Assembly (NCBI GenBank): GCA_037355855.1
Contig: CM074764.1
Location: forward strand, 3,472,001 to 3,536,000
Reading direction: 5' to 3'
Length of the DNA stretch: 64,000 nucleotides
Origin: Pseudo-nitzschia pungens
Taxonomy: Eukaryota > Bacillariophyta > Bacillariophyceae > Bacillariales > Bacillariaceae
Shown one piece after another: positions 1 to 11,373 of the stretch. How positions within the stretch are numbered: the first letter of the stretch is position 1; each line of letters opens with the position of its first letter. The position numbers and the translations under genes were made by a program. A model generated the notes under the pieces. That model was not told the origin of the DNA. It searched no databases and saw nothing but the letters and a program-made list of their open reading frames with translations.

Positions 1-2386
1 TATCTCCGATCTTAATCCCACAGTCTGGATATTGCGGTTGCACCCCAACTCTCACTCCGTGATCCCCCATGTCGATGGACGTTAACAGGGACTCGCCTTC
101 AGTGCTGTCTCTGTCTTCAGCAATATAAGTTGCATAATGGACAAGCAATAGGACCGGATCCTCTCTTCCCGGGATTGTTGCTTTAGTTACTGCACTCACC
201 ACTGGGTGGCCATCCATCACGTCACTTGACATGAAAGGCTTTACAGCTGAGGTCAATCCTGTCTCTCCTCCAACTTTTATCCAAGCCTTTTCTGTCACCG
301 TAGGTCGGTTGCCACCTCCACTATCCATAATTGCAATATTTTCTCCCTTTGAAATTTTCATCGGGAAACGTCTTGTTGTCTTTAGGATGGTACGTTCTTG
401 TAGCCTTCGACTTCGACGTGGTCCAGCAGCTGGAGTATTGGTTGGAACCTCTGGTGGAGATGCTGGGGCTTGTTGTTGCTGCTCTTCTTGGTGCTGTAAC
501 GTCTGCATCTCTTCATGCTCTTTCCCCCGCTCAACCATATGGAAGCGGATGGCCTTTAAAGGAAGGGACCCGGGGGGAAACAGTTCAGAGTCATCAATAG
601 ACCCAAGGCTGTGGTCGTCGGTAGGATCTGCTTGCCCGGGGTCGTCGGTAGTATCTGCTTGCCCGGGGGGCGCGGGGGGACCACTAGGTGGAGGAGGCAG
701 TGGCATCTGGTCTGGATCCTGGCAAGTATCTAACATGATCCGTCGGACGCGGCGTTGGCGGCCCGAATCACGCGATCGAACGCGCCGGGGAACATCAGTG
801 TTCCCCATCCCATCGTCTTTAGGGTCACCAATCTGGACTCCAACAAGGGGCTTAGGGTATTCGTCTGGGCTCATCTTGTGTCTGACAGCAGTATTGTACT
901 CGAGGACGTATTTCTGATGGTCCGTCTTCAGGTTGCGCCAGAGGTCTGGGGGAATCCGGATAATCCCAATAAGGTTTGGATGTATGGTACCTGGAAGAGA
1001 GGCAGATTGTGATGATGCTTCCGACGCCATTGTTCCTTCCATTCGACGTCGCTTGCCAGAATAATACGTCAGTTCTTGACGGCGTTTTGCTTCCCCTTGT
1101 CTGAGTATCCTATTGCGGAGCGCCACTTTCTCCTCGTTTCGGAGCTCCATAACAAGGTCTTGGATCTTGAGCCTGGATTTGTTTTGTTCCATGTAGCGTT
1201 TGATATAATCCAGGGATTGGTCGTGTATATTCCGAATAAATAAACCTTTGCCTTCTGATTCGTGCATTCCGAATGTCGGGATACGGTTGAGTTCATAATA
1301 GATCAACTCGAACCGATTGATGTAGTCAGAGATATTCCCCCCCTTCGTAAAGTTTAACGTTCTGCAACTTGATACGGAGGGTATCTGCGTGGGTCTCCAA
1401 CTGTGATTCATCGTCGTACCAATCGAGGAGTTTCTGCCATGCCCCGTGTCCATCTGTTCGATGTTGATTGATCTTCGAGTATGCGCTCCCATTGCAGGTT
1501 GCTGATGCTAACGTAGAAAATAGGACGTTATTCCTGTTTGGGTCCTTGTCCGCTTCCGTCCTGCTCTCCATTACTTTCTAAACCCTGTGCCGTATAGAAT
1601 ACTTTCGGCCTCGGCCTTCCACTTGACCCAATGTAATTCGTTCCCGTCGAATGGTTTCACGTCTCCAACACGTAACGATTGGAATCCCTCTCTCTCTTCC
1701 TTCTTTTCCAGAGCTTCTTCCTTCTTTTCTAGGGCCTTCTTAAGTTCCTTTATCTCGTTGTCTCTTTCTTCTTTTTCTTTCTTCTCGAGTGCCTCTTTTT
1801 CTTCTTTTTCTTTCTTCTCGAGTGCCTTCTTTAATTCCTTTATCTCGTTGTCTCTTTCTTCTTTTTCTTTTTTCTCAAGGGCCCTCTTCAATTCAGCGAT
1901 CTGGTCGTCCCGCTCTTCTTTCTGTTCGAGCGCCTTCTTCAGCTCTTTAATTTGTTCTTCAAGGTGATTGTTGGTTTTAATCTGTTCTTCAAGGTGATTG
2001 TTGTTTTTAATCCGTTGTAGTGCAAACGTCGGGGTGAACATCCACTTGATCCCCTTCAGTAGAAGAGATCGGTCCCAGTAGGAATCGCTTTGGTCTGAGT
2101 CGGTGTTGTTGAATACCTTCAGCGTTGTATTCGTATTCGTATTGGGTGTTTCTTCGTTCGTATGGTCATTGGATATTTCTTCATTGGTATTGGCTGGGGG
2201 TGTTTCGACGACGGGTGTTTCTTCGTTCGGTGTTTCTTCTGACGTGACGGTCGTCATAATTGTTTTAGGTATGTGAGTGTAATAACGTAGTTTTCCAGTA
2301 AAAACTAAAATCGCGTGTTTCGAATCGTTGAGTATCGGACAACGCGAATGGTAGAGTATTGTCAAACTGCGACTGTTAATCAACAA
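1..2386 (-). pseudogene. Copia-type gag-protease, frameshifted, runs off the left edge
   Basis: Retrotransposon polyprotein read on the minus strand. The gag product probably starts at the Met at 2258 (MTTVTSEETPNEE), followed by an acidic Thr/Glu tract and a long Lys/Glu coiled coil with internally repeated EIKELKKALEKKE units, then a gag core (KPFDGNELHWVKWKAEAESI). Two frame breaks are visible: at 1571 (FRK-stop overlapping ATG as TAATG, a -1 shift restores FRKVMES) and at a run of seven C on the plus strand near 1336-1343 (six would keep the frame). After these the frame (GNISDYINRFELIYYELNR) stays open to position 1 wherever I checked and contains MDSGGGNRPT near 311-331, the expected aspartic-protease Asp-Ser-Gly. 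Integrase and RT would lie beyond the window. Family is secure as an LTR-retroelement; copia rather than gypsy is inferred from gag style. Confidence 0.7.
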
Positions 2387-2443
2387 GTTGTTTAACTGGA
2401 ATTATGAGCTTAGTGTTCTATCTAGCGAATCATGTGTTTTCTG

Positions 2444-2817
2444 TGTTAACACTCGATCGGTCTGTGTAGACTGTGTGTTAGCGATTGGATTGGTTGGTTA
2501 GCGAGGATCGCTTAACACTTGGCCAACGACCTCGTGCTCGCATAACTCGCTGAGCTCGTATGTATTCGTTCTTATGTATTTGTATGTGTTTGCACTGTTT
2601 ATTCAGTGACGTATAGTTTTGCATGGTCTTAAGCATGGTCACGGGCATATATATCCATATTACTCCATGCGCGTGGTTGGAGCATGTGCTCAGTACAACT
2701 CCACGTGTAAGATTCCATGCTCGTGGTCGGAGCAGATATAGTGCTCAATACGACTCCACGTGCTGTAGTTCGCGATCGCGCGGTTTTATGCGCAGTTTCT
2801 GTTTCTTATACTTAACA
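2444..2817 (-). repeat. Probable 5' LTR of the left-hand copia-type element
   Basis: A 374-bp segment upstream of the gag start, bounded by inverted ends TGTTAA and TTAACA, as LTRs usually are. It lies exactly where a second gag reading frame (to its right) is cut off, which fits insertion of this element into an older one. If so, the right-hand target duplication would begin ACCCT at 2818. The partner LTR is outside the window, so the borders are not confirmed by comparison. Confidence 0.5.
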
Positions 2818-3641
2818 ACCCTGTTACTGCGTTGTTAGGGTTCATCTTGCGCCAAAGGGCCATTCCATCAGGTGTGAGACTTTTCCAGAAGGATTCTGGG
2901 AGACGTGTGGTGGGATCAGGGGGGGCACGTGGTTGAGAGGCACGAAAAGCTGCATAGGTTTGGACATCGTCCATAAAGTCATCAGTTGACATCATGGGAT
3001 CGTTTGATCCAGTTCTCGTATTTGAGTTGTTCATCGGTTTTGGCAAAACGGGAAGAGGGGTTGGGCTGTGTGCGTTCGTGGAGTGGGGGCATCTGATGGG
3101 GTGAGGCAGGGGGTGAAAGTGATGGGGCGTGGTAAGTAGCTCGGAATTCAAGGAAATCATCGGAGTTATAGTTGGCGAAGTCCAGTGATTCTCGTAAGCC
3201 GACAGTGGTTTTAATGTGGTTCATGTATGCAGCAATGGGGCGAAGCCGTAGGATATGACCAGGGGAAATGGATACGAGACGGCCGTGCTGGTCTTCATAT
3301 TGGAGACAGGAGATGAGGTCATGGGATAAGAACCGAAATTCACCCCAGGTGGTGTAGCCAACATAGCGGAGTGCATCACAGATGATATCCCCATCCTCTG
3401 TGTGGATGTTGAGGAAGTTGCGAAGGATGTGTGCAACATGCGAATCAAACGAAGGGAAGAATGAATCACCGTCATCGGTGGATGCGTCATTCGCTTCGTT
3501 GGTGTTCGTGCTTGCATGTTCGTCGGACATCGTGTTCGTGTTGAATCGGGTGCGAGCTGCAGTTTGAATAGATTGGAAGGTACGATAGGTGTCTTCGTTG
3601 GTATTAGGAAATGGAGCTCGTTGTCGGGTTTGGTATGGCAT
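2818..3641 (-). pseudogene. Truncated gag of an older copia-type element
   Basis: Starts MPYQTRQRAPFPNTNEDTY at 3641. It reads about 219 residues to a TGA at 2982, then continues in another frame (DPMMSTDDFMDDVQTYAAF, then RLPESFWKSLTPDGMALWRKMNP), which is typical of the short gag of diatom copia elements (a W-x-x-L-x-P-x-x-x-x-x-W segment before a linker). A +1 shift at ATC-A-AAC near 3008 joins the parts. The frame ends where the neighbouring LTR begins, so the rest of the element was displaced or lost. No zinc knuckle, protease or pol remains next to it. Confidence 0.6.
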
Positions 3642-3649
3642 AGAATATC

Positions 3650-4500
3650 CGAAATTCGTATAGGATCCAGTATCCGGAGATAGGATAAGATCCAGGGATA
3701 GAATAAGATCCAGGAATAGGAAGATAATATGCCTGGAGGAATACAGTTGTTATTGCAGCTGTATTCGTGAACTCAGTGTAGGTTAAATATTGCTGAGCGC
3801 TTTGTCGTTCTAAAGCGCCGTCGCCGTTGTTGTTCGAAACGCCGTTGTCGTTCGAAAACACCGTTAAAACACCGTTGTTGTTCGAAAGCGCTGTTGTCGT
3901 TCGAAAACGTGGTTAAAACAGCAGTTGCTGAGCGTATTGCTGAGCGCTTTGCCGGTCGAAAGCGCCGTCGCCGTTGTTGTTCGAAACGCCGTTGTTGTCG
4001 TTCGAAAAACGCCGTTCTTGTCGTTCGAAAACAACGTTCGTGTGGTGTGGATAAATCCGAGGGGGTGTATCCGGCAAAGGAACTGGGATATATTTGCCTG
4101 GTGGATACAAGATATAGATACAGCTGTATTGGGAGAATACAGATCTATCAGTGGAAGGTTATATGTTGTATTTTGTACTTTGCGTCTCGTTGTCGTGACT
4201 GGAGAAATAGGTGCAGCAGCAGCAGAATTTCGAAAATTCTTTCTCCGTCAGTTCTTGGAATTTGGAGACGCCGTTTGTACCGTATTAACCGTAATAACAA
4301 GGAGAATAATAATACCTGGAACGGCCTTGCAACAGGGGGCTCGGTGTTCCAGTGTAGAATTAAAACAGAGAGCAGCGTCGATTTCGTCCTTCGTCGTCGT
4401 CGTCGTTGTTCCTTATTATCTTGTGTGGCTTGTAGATCTCCAGCTTTGCAAGCTTAAATAAGCTTGCGACTGTTAATCTGTTAAAATGTAGCTGAAACTG
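3650..4500. repeat. GTTCGAAA-rich degenerate tandem repeats
   Basis: Contains many copies of a motif close to CGCCGTTGTTGTTCGAAA between about 3800 and 4045. A larger unit beginning GCTGAGCGCTTTG is present twice, near 3793 and 3938, about 145 bp apart. A shorter AGGATAAGATCCAGGGATAG-type repeat lies at 3660-3720. It sits upstream of the older gag and may be its LTR or leader, but no second copy is in the window. Confidence 0.55.
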
Positions 4501-4971
4501 GTTTAAGCTGATAGATCCTAGGGCAAGCTTGGAGATATACAGCAAGGGCAAGGGCGCGCAAACCGGTTGAGGTGCCGGTCTGTTCTATCGATAGTCTCGG
4601 ATTCACCACTACGGCTGATCGAACGAGATCAACCAGGTCTATTCTAACTACCTGTGGGCTCAGTCAGTTAGACCTTAGGCTTGTAGTTCTACAGGGAGCT
4701 GCTCAGCAAGGAGCAGGATGTAAGTATCAAGGTATTCAAATCAGAGTTAAACTAAAGATGTGAGGACAACAACCTTGTCGGGAATTCGACGTTGCTGTCT
4801 TGTTAATTCTACTGAGTGGTTGCTGCTGCTGCTTGTTTTCTTGTACTGAGAACCCAGTAGAAAATTATTTATTTTCTTTTCGCGCAGTGTGTGAGCGTTC
4901 ATATGTAATGTATGTAGGGTTAAGGGTTTGTCAAACGAAAACCGATTTTGGTTACAATTTAACATTTCAGA

Positions 4972-5340
4972 TCTTCAGTTCCGTCTGTATCTTAGCATCC
5001 AATATATCTTACAATTTAGGTCTGCTAAGTCTTAGGGTATGTGGATCTGGTACAAATCCCACTGGAACGGCCTAGCATTCTGTCTACTAGCATCCTGTTT
5101 AGTGTCGCCTTTTCAGTTCTTCAGTTCTGTTCTTATCTTAGCACCCTGTATATCTTCTAATATGATAGGGCTGCTAGGAGTTGGGGTATTTAGTAGATCT
5201 GGTACAAATCCTACTTGAAGGGCCTAGCATTCTGTCTACTAGCATCCTGTTTAGTATCGCCTTTTTGGTTCTACAGTCCTGTTCTTATCTTAACTTCCAT
5301 GGCTTCCAATAGGATTTGTACCACATCTATATACCCCAGT
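4972..5340 (-). repeat. About two satellite units, inverted relative to the 12.1-13.2 kb array
   Basis: Two to three units of roughly 165 bp sharing GGTACAAATCC, GGCCTAGCATTCTGTCTAC and TAGCATCCTGTTTAGT, starting near 5050 and 5210, with a third partial end near 5320. The reverse complement of these phrases recurs in the 12.1-13.2 kb array. No coding capacity is seen. Confidence 0.7.
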
Positions 5341-5698
5341 TCTTAAAAGCCCTATAATAATATTATTATAAGATATTGACGTAATTAATTAACTACCCAC
5401 GTAACCGTAATTAATTAAATACGTCATAATATTAATAAGATATTGACGTAATTAATTTAAAATACCCACATAATGCACATAATTAATTAAATATGTCATA
5501 ATATTATAAGATATTGACATAATTAATTAATTACCTACATAACTCACGTAATTAATTTATTAATATACATACAATTCAATACAATAATATCTACGAGGCA
5601 TATAACTACAACATAGGTACGCATAACCATACACAACCAGTACAAATAACCATAAAAACATAAAAAAATTATGGACCACAACTCCACTCACCCTCAAG
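5341..5698. other. AT-rich gap with ATTAATTA-type repeats
   Basis: Very AT-rich DNA with repeated TATTGACGTAATTAATTA and ATAATATTATAAG phrases at 5365-5560 and no supported gene. Ends at the 8-bp target duplication of the adjacent foldback element. Confidence 0.5.
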
Positions 5699-6488
5699 CA
5701 GGGGTCATAATATAAAGGGGTATGCCACTGCGCGAGAAAAAAAATTACCCATGCTGGCACAAATAGCAAAACCTGTCCCCTCATTTTTTTTTTCCAATTT
5801 GTTTTTAACTAACAAACACTAGTTAAAATACCTTAACTTCAGATAGTAATAACTCTATCAAAAATCAATCCTAATCTCTATTTCAAATACCTGCATTATA
5901 GTTTAAACTGTTTTAAACAAGAATATCGAATAATAATGAGGTTTTGAATGAGCCTAAAGTCATCTATTACTGATACAAAGTTGAAGGCCATTTTTTACTT
6001 CAGACGTGCTACAAATTGTCAGTCATGCACCCGACTTCTCCAGTCATGCACCCAACTTCGCCAGTCATGCACCGAAATTTGCCAGTCATGCACCCAAAAA
6101 GGCCATAAAGTAATCATATGTTTCATACCTAAGACAGGTATCTTCCGCGAAAAAAGCCAAAAAAAGGCCTACAACCTTGTATCAGTAATAGATGACTTAA
6201 GACTCATTCAAAACCTCATTATTATTCGATATTCTTGTTTAAAACATTTTAAACTATAATGAAGGTATTTGAAATAGAGATTAGAATTGATTTTTGATTG
6301 AGTTGTTACTATCTGAAGTTAAGGTATTTTAACTAGTGTTTGTTAGTTAAAAACAAATTGAAAGAAAAAAATGAGGGGACAGGTTTTGTTAGTTGTGCCA
6401 CGCATAGGTAATTTTTTTTTCCAGATTCGAACGAAGTTTTTGTACTGGAGCGCGCATCGTGGCATACCCCTTTATATTATGACCCCTG
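5699..6488. mobile_element. hAT-like foldback element 1 (non-autonomous)
   Basis: Flanked by a perfect 8-bp duplication CCCTCAAG (5691-5698 and 6489-6496). The ends are perfect inverted repeats of 30 bp beginning CAGGGGTCATAATATAAAGG. CAGGG ends plus 8-bp duplications are hallmarks of hAT transposons. The two arms are inverted copies of each other for several hundred bases (AAGTCATCTATTACTGATACA on one side matches TGTATCAGTAATAGATGACTT on the other), so the whole element is a near palindrome. The loop holds four CAGTCATGCACC units. It has no transposase ORF and must have moved in trans. Confidence 0.85.
6019..6105 (+). repeat. CAGTCATGCACC tandem units in foldback loop
   Basis: Four units of about 21 bp, each starting CAGTCATGCACC and ending variably (CGACTTCTC, CAACTTCGC, GAAATTTGC, CAAAAAGG). 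The same units occur five times in the related element at 58.7-60.1 kb. Confidence 0.8.
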
Positions 6489-6664
6489 CCCTCAAGTGCC
6501 AATTAACTTTCCGTACCTTAAAATTACTCGAAGTTACAACGTAATTACCGTAATAAAATTACTGTACCGTACTCTAATTCACATACCGATACCGGTATCA
6601 TCACAACAGCAAACAGCAACAGCAACAGCAAAGAGAACAACCCAAATGGAAATGGAAATGGAAC

Positions 6665-7087
6665 ATGTACGGTGTAACCATTGCGGTGAAAGACTGCAAG
6701 AAGGAAACGATTGAGGCGAAAACAAAAACGAAAACGAAAACAAAAGCAAAAGCAAAAGCAAAAACGAAAACGAAACCAAAATCAAAAGCAAAATCGACCA
6801 GAACACAGTCAACAACAACAACAACAACAACAACAACAGTCAACTTCGTGCCGTTGGTTGTGTTTGAGCCAAACGAAAAAATCCATATAAGCGAAATCCA
6901 AAGCCAAAGCCAAAGCCAAAGCCAAATCCAAATCAAAAGCCAAAGCCAAAGCGAAAGCGAAAGCGAAATCCAACCAAAACCAAAACCAAAACCAAAACGA
7001 AAGCATCAAACACATCCCCGTGTAAGTTTTGGTGTGAGTTTGTGGAGCCATCATCTTCATCGTCATCGTCATCGTCATCTTCATCTC

Positions 7088-7127
<40 letters not shown>

Positions 7128-8076
7128 ACAAGCATCGATCATCGCGACCACAACAAAAACAAAAACAAAAACAACAAAAGCGAACAATTCTCAATTCTCC
7201 GTCTTGTAGTTCTTGTTCTCGTTCTCGTTCTTGTTCTTGCTCTCATTGGTTGTGGTGGCGGAGGATCCTTTCGCTGCTGCTTATCATTTCGCGGTGGTGG
7301 CGGCTAGAACCATCCGGGCTCCTCCCGAACCAAATTTGCAGAATCGGTGTTGCCACCGGTCCCAATAATAATACTCTTGCTGTTACCACAGAGACTACCG
7401 ATTCTGATTCTGATTCTGATACGCATGCGAATGCGAATGCGACTGTCGATCCCCGCAACAGTGATTTTCTGATTGGCGATCTCGCGGGCAACACGACAAC
7501 AATTGCAACAAAAACAAAAACAAAAACGGGGTGGTCTTCGCTGTCACGGTTGTGGTTCCGAGAGATCATCGGGGAATCGCAATCGGAATCGGAATTGGAA
7601 TCGGAATCGGAATCGCGGTTTCACGGACCCCCGCAGAGTCCCGTGACGACGACAACAATGGCAACGATGAGGACAACGATGAGGACATCGATGATGAGGA
7701 CGAGGCCCGTTGTTGCTGTTGTTGTTCCGGGAGGGATCTTTGACAATTCGTTTTTGGGTCGATCTTTGTCCCGGATGTGGTCATCGTCCGCGGTCTCGAC
7801 CGAATTCACGACGAAACAAAAACAAAATCAAAATCAAAAACAGAAACAGAAACAGAAACGGACCGCGCTGGTGGTCCACGCCTGGTCGAATTCAGCACCG
7901 TACCGTTCGCGTTGGCAACAGCAACGTCAGCAACAGCAACAGCAACAACGGCACTACCACGTCCCCGGTCTTGGCTTGACATCGTGCGAGCCCAGCAACA
8001 ATGACACTGACAACGACAACGACAACGAGCACTACAAACCAAACCAAACAATCAACGACAACGACAACAACAACAA

Positions 8077-8118
<42 letters not shown>

Positions 8119-9004
8119 AAACGACCACCACCAACGCGGAGAAAAACTCTCCTCCCTGGCGTCCTCGATCCAGGCTCGTGTCCGGAAACTTCTTTGCCAA
8201 CACGGGTATTGTTGTTTATGGGAGAACAACGATGGAAACGGAATTGCGAGCATGGTCTCGAAAAACGCAGCTGCAACAACATCTACAAGAACAACAACAC
8301 GAACAGCAACATCTTCAACAACAACAACAGCAACAACAGCAACACCGGGAACGATTGTTCTGCGGCTCCCGATCGTCGTGTCCGTCAGCGGGGGATGCGA
8401 CTCGGTGGCACTCTTTCACGCGCTGCACGAATGGAATCGGTGGTTGCAAACGAAGCAGCAACCGAAGCACGAGTCGGAACGAGACGAAGAACGAGATCGA
8501 GATCGAGAACGAGAGCGGCCGCCCGGCCCGCCCGCCCGCGGCGCGTTCCGCGAGATCCACCCGCGGTCGGAACCACCGCAACCGCAACCGCGATTGCGAT
8601 TGCGATTGCAACCGGAGGTGACGGTGGTGCACTTTCACCACCGCCAGAGGCCGGGGGCCGCCGATGCCGATTGCCGGCTCGTCCGGGACCTGGTCCAAAC
8701 CGCGAATGCAAATGCCGATGCCAATGCCAATGCCAATGGGAAAGCGCACGGCAACACCAATCCGGACGCGACGAAAAATGCGAATGCGAATGCGTTCCTT
8801 CTGCACGTGGAGGACTGGAGGGACCGTGCCACCCCGACCGGCAACGAAACCAACGGCGATTTGGCCGCCTTTTCGCAGGAAAAAGCCCGCAACTGGAGGC
8901 GTGACACCCTGCGCAGGATCGCTCGGGACGCGCTGGTAAACCAGAGGTTGGCTGCCGATAGGAATCGCAGCATTGTCACTAACAACGACCATGACAATAA
9001 CAAT

Positions 9005-9041
<37 letters not shown>

Positions 9042-11017
9042 CATCGGCACAGGTGGTGGTGTCGGTGCCCTTTGGAATGATCCTAACGGCACACCACGAC
9101 GACGATGCCTGCGAGACGATCCTGCTCAAGCTCCTCCGGGGGGTCCACTTGCTCAACCTCCACGACAGGGCTTCCATTCGGAGCATTTCCCGTCTTTCGT
9201 CCCGCGAAGATGACCGCGACGACCACGACTGCGACCAGGACCACGACCAGGACCAGGACCGCGACGATGAGAATGCAAACGAGATATACAACTGCGACAA
9301 AGCTGGGAATCCTCTTGATCCCATTAACAACAAAGAATTAGGGAGAGGAGGAGGAGGAGGAGGAGATATCTACCTTGTCCGACCATTTGTCACCGACCAC
9401 GGAAACAACGAGTGTCCTTCAGAAAGTCGAGGCGAACGAGACACCGACACCAACGCCGACACGGCACTCCGGGGGCACACCAAGGACGACCTGATACGGT
9501 ACCTCCGAGAGAACAACCACACCTGGAGGGAGGACACCTCCAACAAGGACCCCAAGTACCTGCGGAACCGGGTCCGCAACGAGCTCGTCCCGCTCCTCAA
9601 TGACCTGCAGCGGCAGCAGAGTCGTACCAGGTGTGACGACGATGGAAATGGAAAGGGCGATGGAGATGGAGATGGAGGTGGCAACTCTTCCTTTTCCTCG
9701 CTTCTTTCCAAGCGACTGGAAGCGGCACTGGAACAGAGCCGGGACATTTCCGAGGACGTCCGTCCGCGCGTCGAGGCCTATCGGAAGGAGCACACGATGG
9801 CAATGGCAGCGAGCACCACCACCAACAACAACACCAACAACGAGGAGAGCACGGTCCTGTTTCGGATTGGAGACGACTTTGGCACGACATTGCGCGCGAG
9901 CAGCAGCCGCCTGGTTCGGTCCCAGGCCCTGTACGAATGGATCGTCCGCAGCATTCGCGGTCGGAGTCGCGGTAGCAAACACAAAACCGAGAACAAAGAC
10001 GAGGACGAGGACGAGGACAAGAACAAAGGTGACCGCTCGCGGGCATTCTCGTTGTCCCACCAGCAATTGAACCGGATCGTAGAGCAGCTCGAGGCGCACC
10101 CGGACCGCAAGGAGTGGACCCTGGAGCTGGGATCGGGGTGGAGCGTCCGGCGCATGGGAGATGTCCTTGCTTTGGTGGGAGGAAACGAACGCAAGAGCAA
10201 TCGCACGAAAAATGGCAAAGGCGCGGACAACGTTGGTGACGATCGGAACGACACAAACAAAGAGTGGCTGCCCTGGGATTGGACCGTATTGACTCCAACC
10301 ACGGACCATGGGGACTGCAAAGATCCCCCCAACACAACTACAACTACAACTACAACTTCGAATCCGACTCCCATTCCAGAGACGGCTACGGCTATAGCTA
10401 CGGCAAATGTTGCGTCCGTCCGAAAACCGGATGAGATCCTGATCCGGCTTCCCCCGGAACTGGTTTCGATCGACAGGGGCGGCGGCAACACGGAAGCCAC
10501 CACGGATCGCCGGTCGGAAGCGGCAGCGCGCGGCAGCGGAGACGACTGCGACTGCGACAGCGGCCGTGTCGAAGAAAGCCTCGCTCTTGGATCGATGTCG
10601 GTCCGAGAAGCCGAGAACTGCAACGCCGCCACCCCCGGCAGCGCGCTCCGGTTCTGTCCGCCCTGGAGGAGTTCCCCCCTGAAACTCCGGGCATTTTTGC
10701 GCGGGCAAAAGATTCCGTTGCACGAACGGGATGCGGTGTTGGTCCTGGTTGCGGAGTGGAAGGCGTCCGAATCGGAGTCGAATTCTGGTTCTGGTTCTGG
10801 TTCTGGTTCCGATTGGGTGGACGTCCCCTCGGCACGTCGCCAACGACGAGCACTCGTGGCGGTCAAGGTGCGGGACGACTGGATCGTGGACCAAGCCTGG
10901 AGTGTACGAGTACCGCCGGAGTCTGCTGCCTCAGCACCAGCACCAGCACCGGTCAACTCCGATTTGATTCCGGGCACGGAAATCGTGTTGCGGTTGTCTC
11001 CCCCCTCTGCGTTCTGA
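6665..11017 (+). CDS. tilS: tRNA(Ile)-lysidine synthase with massive low-complexity insertions
   Basis: TilS converts the wobble C of tRNA-Ile(CAU) to lysidine with ATP and lysine; in algae it serves an organelle, most likely the plastid. The N-type ATP-pyrophosphatase loop SGGCDS is at residues about 575-580, followed by VVHFHHRQRPGA, EKARNWRRDTLRRIA, LTAHHDDDACETILLKLLRG (about 810) and the family signature NHTWREDTSNKDPKYLRNRVRNELVPLL (about 950-980). A C-terminal LKLRAFLRGQKIPLHERDAV matches the TilS C-terminal domain. The protein is 1,450 residues against roughly 320-450 in bacteria. The excess is dipeptide tracts encoded by hexanucleotide repeats: Lys-Thr/Lys-Ala, Gln-Ser, His-Arg, Glu-Ser, Asn-Asp, Asn-Ala, Ser-Gly. 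The first 570 residues have no domain I recognise and no clear transit peptide, so the true start is uncertain; 6665 is simply the first Met of the open frame. Confidence 0.82.
6715..8130 (+). repeat. Hexanucleotide and trinucleotide repeat tracts inside tilS
   Basis: Successive in-frame arrays: AAAACG/AAAGCA (6719-6790), ACA (6808-6838), CAAAGC (6898-6955), ATCGTC (7045-7130), GAATCG (7568-7612), AAACAG (7813-7860), CAACAG (7915-7950) and GACAAC (8005-8120). More follow at 8700-8790 (AATGCC), 8995-9045 (GACAAC) and 10780-10815 (TTCTGG). Because every unit is a multiple of three, length change does not break the frame, and most other frames stay open too, which explains the long antisense ORFs here. 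Confidence 0.85.
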
Positions 11018-11373
11018 CGCTTCGATCACGAAAGAACCTCGCTTGCTGGTCGGTAGGCGAAACGTCGGGAGCTGCACTGCCAGAGTCAACGATCGACGTT
11101 GCTCCCACCTCTTCTTCTACTTCTTCTTCTTCAGTTTGGTTTGATGAAAACCCGGGAACGAATTATCCCAAAACGAGTACGCGTCCAGGAGTACTGACTT
11201 TCGAAGACCATAAATAAGAGAAGTTTTGTCATCGTCATCGCCGTCACTGCCACTATCGCTGTCACTGTCAACTGCAACTGATGTTGTTATCGGCATCGCC
11301 GTTGCTGTCATTGTTGCATATCGACTCCTGCGTCGCAGCTGAAATAAACCAATACGAATTGCAGTAGCAGTAT
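11018..11373. other. Gap downstream of tilS
   Basis: No supported gene. Contains a CTTCTTCTACTTCTTC tract near 11108-11135 and a GTCATCGCCGTCACTGCC-like degenerate trinucleotide stretch at 11228-11315. Confidence 0.4.

Noticed and set aside
231..917. Plus-strand 228-codon ORF
   Set aside because: Lies opposite the gag-protease frame of the left copia element, which has the D-S-G motif and continuous sense on the minus strand.
2396..2412. ATTATGAGCT as a tRNA-iMet primer binding site
   Set aside because: It would prime the plus strand, whereas the adjacent element is on the minus strand and the site does not abut the LTR.
6496..6714. 72-codon ORF with HVRCNHCGERL near its end
   Set aside because: A single Cys-x2-Cys with no partner pair. 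It overlaps the start of the TilS frame and could at most be an upstream exon, for which no donor was clear.
6800..10980. Several long antisense ORFs over tilS (up to about 490 codons)
   Set aside because: Hexamer and trimer repeats keep all frames open; these products are low-complexity and lack any domain, while the sense frame has all TilS motifs.
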